64,000 bases of DNA, taken from positions 64,165,649 to 64,229,648 of the forward strand of contig NC_135505.1 of assembly GCF_052857255.1 (NCBI RefSeq). The letters run 5' to 3'. Source of the DNA: Amblyomma americanum. Lineage: Eukaryota > Arthropoda > Arachnida > Ixodida > Ixodidae. The position numbers and the translations under genes were made by a program. Position 1 is the first letter of the stretch; every line of letters begins with the position of its first letter. This document shows positions 57,172-64,000 of the stretch, piece after piece. Below the pieces are notes generated by a model, which was not told the DNA's origin, did no database searches, and saw nothing but the letters and a program-made list of their open reading frames with translations.

Positions 57172-57993
57172 CTATAACAGCGACACGACAGCAGATAAGA
57201 AGTTATCTTGGTTTGTCAAGCTGACCACGTCACGCGGAAGCCCGTTCCATTCTGATATTGTTTTTGGAAAGAAAGAAAACTGGTAAGCTTTAGTTCGGCA
57301 TCGTGGAACTACTATTGTCGAGCTGTGTTTGCCGCGTGTTGGGCGGGAAGTATTATAATCCATGTAAGAGCCAAAATTAATGTTTGTTAAATTATTATTC
57401 ATGTCATGCAGCAGTTTTAAACGGTGTAACTTGCGGCGGGATTGAAGAGTCTGGAGTTCAGATTGCCTTAGTAGATTAGTGACAGACACGTGCCTACCAT
57501 ATGCGTTGCAGATAAATCTTAGTGCTTTTTTTTGAACGCCTTCGATGTGATTTATGTCTACTTGGGTGTGCGGATCCGAAAGAACGTCTGCATATTCCAG
57601 CAGTGGGCGTACTAATGCAGTGTAGGCTGTTAATTTTGTTTTAGTTTTGCAGTGCTTTAGGCGATTTCTTAACAGCCAAATCTTTTTGGACGCCTTTGAA
57701 ACCAAATGCCCAATATGCGAGCTCCAGCTTAAGTTACTGCTAAATACAACCCCCAGGTACTTGTATTCATTTACATGAGAAATAGCTGCACCGTTAATTT
57801 TGTATGTGTAATTATGAACCAGCTTCTTGCGTGTAATTGTCATTTTTGCACACTTCGAGGTGTTTAAAAACATTTTACAGGACAGACACCACTTAGAAAC
57901 CTCTGATAGGTAGTCGTTTAGTATACTATGATCCTGAGCTTTTTGAATAGGTAGGTATACAACGCAGTCGTCCGCGAAAAAACAGCATCGCAC
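57172..57993 (-). pseudogene. CR1-like LINE RT palm end and post-RT region
   Basis: The 273-codon frame opens with CCFFADDCVVYLPIQ (FADD box intact), then WCLSCKMFLNTSKCAKMTIT, YKYLGVVFSSNLSWSSH and YTALVRPLLEYADVLSDPHT, IEGVQKKALRFI and the terminal WNGLPRDVV. This matches the C-terminal half of CR1/L2-like ORF2 proteins. The frame is open to its natural end. Confidence 0.88.
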
Positions 57994-58017
57994 TGGGGAA
58001 TCGAAACTTAAGTCATT

Positions 58018-58410
58018 TCAATAAATAAGGAACAGAAGTGGACCAAGCACAGAGCCTTGGGGGACTCCCGAAAGAACTGCAGCTGGCGGAGAATTAGAAC
58101 CAGAGATCTGGACGTTCTGGTTCCGTTCAGAAAGGTAGGAGTCAAGCCACTGAACAAGACGCTGATTTTGCAGCAGATGTCGGAGTTTTACCATTAGCTT
58201 ACGGTGCGAAACACGATCAAAGGCCTTCGCGAAATCTAGAAATATTGCGTCTATTTGCCAACCGTTATCCAGGCATGCCAAGAATTCATTGGTTGTGTGA
58301 ATTAGTTGTGTTACAGTGGACAGGCCACGCCGAAAGCCATGTTGGCTACTAGAAAAGAAATTGCTACTTTCTAAAAAAGAACTCAAGTGCTTGAAAATGA
58401 AATGCTCCAT
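58018..58410 (-). pseudogene. CR1-like LINE RT core
   Basis: Contains SSQHGFRRGLSTVTQLI, IDAIFLDFAKAFDRVSHRKL (first catalytic Asp) and SGVPQGSVLGPLLFLIY. One TGA stop at 58018-58020 separates it from the FADD frame. Confidence 0.88.
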
Positions 58411-58684
58411 AATCTTACCCGAAGTACATAATAAATAGTTAAACTAGCCTGTAGTTACTTACACAAAGTTTATCGCCGGATTTGTGAATGGGGATGACCT
58501 TCGCAACCTTCCGGTCAGTTGGAACTTCGGAATTTAAAAGGCTTTCATTATAAATGACCACGAGGTATTTAGCACACCTTTCTGCGTAGCGGAAGAGAAA
58601 CGTATTCGGGATGGCTTCTGGTCCGGGCGACTTTCTTGCGTTTAAATTAAGCAGCGCAGCAACAACTCCATCGACAGATATTAT

Positions 58685-58966
58685 TCAGTCTGGCAAGATA
58701 AGGCACTGAGACTGAAATTCAGGGGTGCGCGTACTATCCGTTGAAAACACTGAAGAACAATAATCATTGAAAGTTGATGCAATGCAATAAGGATCATTAA
58801 TTTCCCTGTGATTTGAACGATTTTTACTAACTGGGTCCTTCTTCTGTGTTAAATGTGTCCAAAATGTGGCGCGGTCTGTAGTGAGAACTTTATGCATTTT
58901 AACATTAAAAAAGTTATACTTAGATTGTCTTATTTTCATGCGCTGCTCTAAGCGAAGAGACTGCAA
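58685..58966 (-). pseudogene. CR1-like LINE EN-RT linker
   Basis: QSLRLEQRMKIRQSKYNFFN and RATFWTHLTQKKDP are typical of the linker. STFNDYCSSVFSTDS comes just before the RT domain. The RT start (KSPGPEAIPNTFL) is in another frame after a stop. Confidence 0.8.
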
Positions 58967-59063
58967 AAAAACGTGACCTGTTCTAAATCGTGTGGATCCT
59001 AGGCCCCTTGATGCGACGTTTAAGCTGGATCACTTCACGCGTAATACATGGACTAGTGTGATT

Positions 59064-59462
59064 CTATTTTCTATATTTCTTCGGCACGTATCTTGCGATA
59101 CATTCATGTACAATAGTCTTGAAGTGCACCCATAGGTCATTGACATTCATGAGATCAGCCGCATGTTTATCGATGAATTGATCGTAGTCTTGTTCCAATA
59201 AATCTAAAATACTTTCGTCTAGGTCATTTTTAAAGTCAAGAAATGGTTTTTTTAACTCAAGGGCAGACGGCCGCAACATGTTACTTTTGAAGAGCACTGC
59301 TTCGTGGTCAGAAATACCTGGTATGATATCAATAGAGAAACCGAGTCTCTCAATGGCATCGCTAATAAACACAAGATCAAGAACCGAGCTTGCACCTGAT
59401 GCAATACGAGTCGGTCCCTGCACGACCTGCTTTAAATTGAATGCAAAGGCAATGTCAAGCAA
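59064..59462 (-). pseudogene. CR1-like LINE endonuclease C-terminal half
   Basis: FNLKQVVQGPTRIASGASSV, LDLVFIS and IIPGISDHEAVLF give the last two endonuclease boxes, with SDH intact. The N-terminal half is missing because the copy is 5'-truncated. Confidence 0.85.
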
Positions 59463-59512
59463 AAGATTGGCATGCTGACATTGTTATTCCCGCCAGAAGC
59501 TCCCAGTTAATT

Positions 59513-59960
59513 CTTGGCCGCAGGGCAGCGCACGCACCCGTGAGCGAACCTTGCTTAGCATCTGTGCATTCTTCGAACAGACGGGCTTGACGTCCCGTGT
59601 GTTCTCCGCCAGGTAGTTACGTGCAGTGACCGAACGCTCCGCGAGTTCTGCCTTGGACGATTAACAACTGGACGCCCCACTCCAGTTGTAGGCAACACAG
59701 TGCTGCGCGCGTGTGTTTTTATTGCTTCATCATGAACTAATGACGCGCACAACCTGGACACATTTGTTATTGTGGAAATAGTTTGCGTATATTACCTCTC
59801 TCCCTATCCTCTCTTCCTGTCGCCTCACCTATTTCTTTTCATTTCTGCATTCTGCCAGCTATCCTTTATTTCCGCTCCCCAGCTCAGGTGCTTCAGTATC
59901 GATGGCAGATGCCGGGGTTAGCAAAACCTTTTCCGTGCTTTTAATTATTATTTTAATAAA
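59513..59960 (+). pseudogene. R1-like LINE C-terminus and 3' UTR, after the insert
   Basis: The plus frame reads WPQGSARTRERTLLSICAFF then EQTGLTSRV, the expected end of the protein whose DSLKAL segment stops at 56955. The C/T-rich UTR with TCCCTATCCTCTCTTCCTGT follows. Confidence 0.65.
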
Positions 59961-60139
59961 ACCACTTACTACTCCAGTTGTCCACCGAAGACTGAGAGAG
60001 TTACTACAGGGTTTTTTCTCTAAAAATCTTGCCTTTTATTGAAAAACGGTTTTGAAGAAACAAAACTGGCCAATAACTGCCCCAGCCTCAAAAACACTTC
60101 AAACATTCTTTAAAAGTAGGGATCAACGAAGTATTTTAA

Positions 60140-60312
60140 GAACGTCGTCAGCGAGAAGCGTTGCAGTCGATGATTGCGTATAAATTCTGACCACCGTGGG
60201 GTTCTTTGTGTGCACTGTAATGCACAATGTACGGGCGCATTGCTTTTAACTTTCACCCAAATGCGTTTGCTATGATAAAGATTGAACGCGCTAACCACTA
60301 AGCCATGCGTGT
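60140..60312 (-). mobile_element. Degraded Ruka-like SINE
   Basis: The reverse complement has a head CATGGCTTAGTGGTTAGCGC (box A), then a CAGTGCACACAAAGAACCCC core and ACGGTGGTCAGAATTTATAC. Box B is strongly altered. Confidence 0.7.
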
Positions 60313-61041
60313 AGCGTGATTGTTTGCCGCTCCGCTGGTCTTTGAGCCGGTGCCGCACGTCTGATTTGGCCGTTGACATCCCTAGTCCCGTCCATCTATA
60401 TCGCATGGAGCACCAGCATTACCTTTGCAATGCAGGCTGTTTGACCAGGCAGGCATGCTGGCCACGGTGGCTAGGCTACTGGACTGAGGAGCAGCAACCA
60501 TGTACGCGAATGTTGGGTCAACTAATGTTTTTAATTCCTCATCCTCTTCTGTTGCACGTGTGTGATGCTTTGAGTGTGGAAAGTTTTTCCTGTAACTTTA
60601 TATGCGCTGTAACGGCTCATCCTTTTGCTCCACCTCGCCTGCGAACACCTGGATCACCGTCCTCCTTTGCCGCGTTTCTCCTGCTTCCCATCTCTAATGA
60701 TGATCATGTCACCGTGAACGTGATGGTGCATAAACGGGCGCAGACTCTGAGGAATCATAGGACTTTGGCATTAAGAATTAATGCAGTGAAAAATCCAGCA
60801 GACCTTCGCATAGCTACATTGCTACGAAAATGCGGTATGGAGTCATACTATGCCACACTGAAAACAAAAAAAAGACGAAGGATTGGGTACGGTTAACATA
60901 CTATGCGAATGTCGCGAACCTCACTCAGCAAGGGTAAGCATAAATGTGTCCTGTTTTCATATAACAGGTCTGTATCGAAACTTCAGCCAATTTTTAAATC
61001 ACTGTAATTATAACATGTCCTTGTTAGTATTACTTGCACAA
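60313..61041. other. Unassigned sequence
   Basis: A 190-codon plus-strand frame (60324-60896) lacks any domain or codon pattern I recognise and is probably chance. Confidence 0.5.
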
Positions 61042-61049
61042 ACGCATAC

Positions 61050-61317
61050 CAGATGCAGCGGTGGCCTAGTGGTTTCAGCATCCGCCTTGCATGCGGGAGG
61101 TGCGGGGTTCGATCCCCGATGCCGCCGGATACCCACCGGTGATACAATGGGTACAAGCTTTCCCCTGACTGGTGCTCGGCTTCTTTAGGGTGAAATGCTT
61201 GTGAAATTGGTCTCCCACTCCGTCATGTCAGATGAAAAACTACGCTGTGTCATGGCGCTCTTTCACTAAAGCTGCCCTCGCGCCATCAAAATTCATCATC
61301 ATCATAATCATCATCAG
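61050..61317 (+). mobile_element. tRNA-Ala(TGC)-like SINE of a fifth family
   Basis: GGTGGCCTAGTGGTTTCAGC (box A) and GGGGTTCGATCCCCG (box B) flank a clean anticodon arm with TGC in the CTTGCAT loop. The body carries GGTGCTCGGCTTCTTTAGGG and a (CAT)n tail. ACGCATAC flanks it at 61042-61049 and 61318-61325. Confidence 0.85.
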
Positions 61318-61439
61318 ACGCATACACGATGTTCGAAAGCCGTTTCGAGCACTTGGCACCGTTTTACTATCGGGCGCCCCTGTTCGGATGGCGGGATCCT
61401 TATAGAGCACGCGGTATTTGTCAAGCTCTGTAGCATCGC

Positions 61440-62150
61440 TTTCAGGGTGTCCCTATTAGATTTGATTGAAAACATTTATTGCGTCGAGTGCAGATTGCAG
61501 GAGACACGAACTAGATGGCCGCTAGCCCATGGCTGGTGGCGACCTCGTTGGCCCCCTCGATTGGCCGTACTTGAGTCTTAGACTCAGAGCTGACCAGCAC
61601 GGCCTCCCACCGCTCGGGAGAAGGGAGCTGTATCAACTCCGCCGGAGGCGGATTATTTGCGCAGTTCCAGAGAATGTGGTCGCATGTGGCCCTTTCACCA
61701 CATTTATGGCAGTTTGGGTCACACTGGCCAGGGTGCATGAAGGCAAGCACTGAGGGATTCAGGAGAGGGCGTGTTTCTAGTCGGCACCGGATAACTTCCT
61801 GCGCTTTTCTTAACGATTTGTGGGAGGGAATTGTGCGCGCCTCTCCAACCTAAAGTGATGGTTGATGTCAGGAAATGAGATCAACCCGTCCCTTGTGAAA
61901 TTCGGGTCGGAGGTCGCGCTCACTGCCCTGTCGATGAAACCTCGGGCTTGCGCGTGAGCCGCCTCGTTCCCTGGATTTGACGAGTTGGCCGGGACCTAGA
62001 TCAATTCAACTTCTCTGCCCGAAAGGTGGGTGTTTTGAAGGATGCGGGGTGTCCCCAACTTCCTCTTGTCTCAGCAACCGGACGAGAGCGAGGTTTAATG
62101 GCAGTGCCTGCGTGACTAAAGAAAGGAAAGGGGGTGAGTGTGCAGAGACC
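61440..62150 (-). pseudogene. I-like LINE 3' part (RNase H end and C-terminus)
   Basis: RNase H is visible as SGREVELI and VPANSSNPGNEAAHAQARGF, then IDRAVSATSDPNFTRDGL. The frame 61750-61511 gives CHKCGERATCDHILWNC and SPERWEAVLVSSES, ending GANEVATSHGLAAI. A CAATAAATGTTTTC-like 3' end is at about 61460-61480. Confidence 0.75.
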
Positions 62151-62568
62151 TGCAGTTTGAAGCCATCTGAGCCACTATAGAAAGGTTCAAAATGTGACAG
62201 AAATGAAACCTACAGACGCGCGTCTCTGCCACCTCCACCGAAACGAAGAAAAGGGCTGCGAACAAGTGTAAGTGCCACTGCGTGCCTGCCCCTTGCTACC
62301 TCAGAATTAAACACACTCCAACTGCTAAGGCCACTAGGGCAGGCAGACCCTTAATGGGTAGGGACGAAACTTTTGAACGCCAAAATTTCTGTGAAAAAAG
62401 AGGCATTTTGTATTCTTCCAAAGATTTGAAGTTATGCAATAGTGCTGCCTTGAAGTGAAGCCTTATTTCATATCAGAATTAAAGCGCGGCGCTGTGCATT
62501 GGGGCATCCCAACAGGTAGGAGCTGTTGAGCGTGGCTCAGACGCCATACTCTCAGAATACGTAAGCAG
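62151..62568. other. Unassigned sequence
   Basis: Nothing is recognised in this 420-bp gap between the LINE fragment and the SINE. Confidence 0.5.
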
Positions 62569-62582
62569 AAAAAATAAGCGTA

Positions 62583-62896
62583 CCCGCCGCGGTGGCTCAG
62601 TGGTTAGGACGCTCGGCTACTGAGCCGGAGTTCCCGGGTTCGAACCTGACCGCGGCGACTGCGTTTTTAGGAGGCAAAACGCTAAGGCGCCCGATTGCTG
62701 TGCGATGTAAGTGCACGTTAAAGATCCCCAGGTGGTTGAAATTATTCCGTAGCCCTCCACTACGGAACCCCTTTCTTCCTTTCTTCTTTCACTCCCTCCT
62801 TTATCCCTTCCCTTATTGCGCGGTTCAGGTGTCCAACTATATATGATACCGATACTGCGCCATTTCCTTTCCGCAAGAAAACCAGTTAATAATAAT
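62583..62896 (+). mobile_element. Ruka-related SINE with 14-bp TSD
   Basis: CCCGCCGCGGTGGCTCAGTG and TTCCCGGGTTCGAACCTGAC form the head, AAGTGCACGTTAAAGATCCC the core. The tail is C/T-rich, ending TTTCCTTTCCGCAAGAAAAC and (AAT)n. AAAAAATAAGCGTA (62569-62582) and AAAAAATAGGCGTA (62897-62910) are the target duplication with one difference. Confidence 0.9.
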
Positions 62897-62910
62897 AAAA
62901 AATAGGCGTA

Positions 62911-63029
62911 GTCCAATTATAAATTACTGGATGATGATAATAATTAAGAAATAACCATGTAGACCCATCAAAGAATCTGAGGGCGATTGAGAAGTAGGTC
63001 TTTACTGACATCCCTTCCCTCCCCTTTCA
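62911..63029. other. Unassigned spacer
   Basis: AT-rich spacer with no recognised feature. Confidence 0.4.
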
Positions 63030-63540
63030 GCAGGCTGGGATACCTTGGAATTCAGCGGTGTCCAGGGCTAGATTGATGACTTTGTTTTGATGTTCTTTCT
63101 TCTGGCTGACCAGTAAAGCCTCCCAGGACTGTATATTCCTGTCTGGTTCGTTGTAGCTACGGCATGTCCATTTGAAGCTAAGTTCATTTTGCGTACCAGG
63201 GCGCCGTCTTTGATACGATTAAATTTCAGGGTTTGTTGAATAAGTCGTCGAGACATGGCGTAATTTCTTTCTTGGAATGTGCATATGAGCCCAAAGCGTG
63301 GGGCGAAACCATATTAATAGTGATAGCGCTCGCCAACTTGAGTGTGCAGAAAGACATGCTAACAATCTCCCAGTTTTCGACACAAGACGGCCGATAGTTG
63401 GCAAATATAGCTAGCAAATCACCCGGTGGCCGATTAGGATAGCAAGTATGCCAAATTGGTAATAAATTGTGCTGAAGCTCCTCACCACAATGCAGATTTT
63501 AAATTGAGCAAGTCAGTGGAAGTGGTACAGAGTCATATAT
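63030..63540 (-). pseudogene. I-like LINE C-terminal fragment
   Basis: The minus frame shows NIQSWEALLVSQKKEHQNKV and INLALDTAEFQGIPAC with a stop, matching the usual end of I-like ORF2 (SWEALLVS, then a helical AVxxA segment). The part above 63200 is too decayed to assign with confidence. Confidence 0.5.
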
Positions 63541-64000
63541 CTTTATTTGATAGCAAGAGCATAAGCTTGACCTCACTCCGCTCCCATGTACGATTGCCCT
63601 ATAACTAGAAAATAATGGCATATTTACTCAAAAGATCCGTTAATTTCTAACGCTTTTATTTACTGTATTTCGGAGAATCCTCAGGGTCAAACTCGACCTC
63701 ACTTAGGCTGGCGATTAATGAGAGAGGAGAGCGATCACAGAAGACGAGATGCCACAATGAGGCGCATAATATTTTGGAGACAAAAACAGTACGCAAACGA
63801 TAAACAAGTTAAAACTAAGTGATAGCGACTCGTAGAGCAATGATATACAATATACAGGATGTAAAGATTTCCATCGACATCAGACTTTACTTATTTCACT
63901 CTTCATAGAATCATCACGTAAAAAAGGCAAATAATGTTCGCCGAACTATCGGTTATCTGCGCGGACCCTTTTCTGGAGACCCAAAGCATCTCTAGGTAAC
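63541..64000. other. Unassigned sequence
   Basis: AT-rich, no open frame of note and no recognised repeat. Confidence 0.5.

Larger units (their letters stand above)
56956..59512 (-). mobile_element. CR1-like LINE inserted in the R1-like LINE
   Basis: The element begins at about 59512 inside its endonuclease (INWELLAG-like segment) and ends with a GAATAAAATAAAATAAAAAT tail at about 56957-56985. Segments from high to low coordinates: endonuclease (59462-59064), linker (58966-58685), RT (58410-57993), post-RT (57993-57172), 3' UTR. Separate frames are joined by single stops. It is among the best-preserved elements here. Confidence 0.85.
53570..59960 (+). mobile_element. R1-like LINE, split near its C-terminus by a CR1-like LINE
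   Basis: The ORF2 runs 53647-56955 and, after the insert, 59513-59610, with a 3' UTR to about 59960 (CCCAGCTCAGGTGCTTCAG, ATGCCGGGGTTAGCAAAACC). Segments are endonuclease, linker, RT, RNase H and a CCHC-like terminal motif, all on the plus strand in several frames. Frameshifts and stops show it is inactive. Confidence 0.8.

Noticed and set aside
60324..60896. 190-codon plus-strand frame
   Set aside because: Begins inside sequence flanking a degraded SINE and shows no recognisable protein pattern.
61060..61135. Possible tRNA-Ala gene (TGC anticodon)
   Set aside because: Fused to a SINE body with a (CAT)n tail and flanked by an 8-bp target duplication.

Overview
The window looks like nuclear DNA of a hard tick, probably a metastriate ixodid. 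Nothing in it is arranged like bacterial or viral genes. Coding potential is short, intron-split or broken, and most of the recognisable sequence is transposon-derived. The repeats are the ones I associate with tick genomes: a tRNA-headed SINE carrying the GTGCACGTTAAAGAACCCCAG core (Ruka-like), RTE, CR1/Jockey-like, R1-like and I-like LINEs, and Gypsy-type gag and RNase H pieces. The species-level assignment rests on memory of these families; no search was run.

Layout. 0.2-2.0 kb: a three-exon Myb/SANT-like gene on the minus strand with a promoter rich in GCGTACG motifs and a YY1-type site. 2.0-2.35 kb: a Gypsy integrase scrap. 5.0-7.4 kb: a decayed plus-strand LINE split by two SINEs. 7.4-16 kb: largely unassigned, with a SINE and an inverted pair of SINE tails near 11.5 kb. 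16.1-17.5 kb: SINEs facing each other across a long (AC)n(AT)n tract. 17.5-22.4 kb: an RTE LINE that appears to be split by a CR1-like LINE, which in turn carries a Harbinger-like MITE. 22.4-29.6 kb: a nearly complete I-like LINE on the minus strand, interrupted by a compact Gypsy-derived element with inverted termini. 29.6-38 kb: mostly unassigned, with a local direct duplication, a GH18-like terminal exon and a SINE with a perfect target-site duplication. 38.3-40.6 kb: a SINE cluster and a Gypsy gag. 41.4-42.3 kb: an RTE piece. 42.9-45.4 kb: a complete LTR element without recognisable gag or pol. 47-49.4 kb: a candidate host exon, short tandem repeats, paired CACGTG sites and a fold-back repeat. 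50.3-60 kb: an I-like LINE next to an R1-like LINE whose last codons are split by a CR1-like LINE. 60-64 kb: SINEs and two LINE 3' ends.

How the parts relate. The most informative structure is nesting. In several places the interrupted reading frame resumes on the far side of the insert, and in some a target-site duplication (TSD) confirms the event: SINE into LINE with a 13-bp TSD, MITE into LINE with TTA, and the Gypsy-derived element into the LINE endonuclease with TATAT. Only three stretches look possibly non-LINE and genic: the Myb/SANT-like gene, the GH18-like last exon (frameshifted) and an unidentified 201-bp exon. I see no CRISPR array, operon, ribosomal RNA gene or functional tRNA gene; every tRNA-like sequence is a SINE head.
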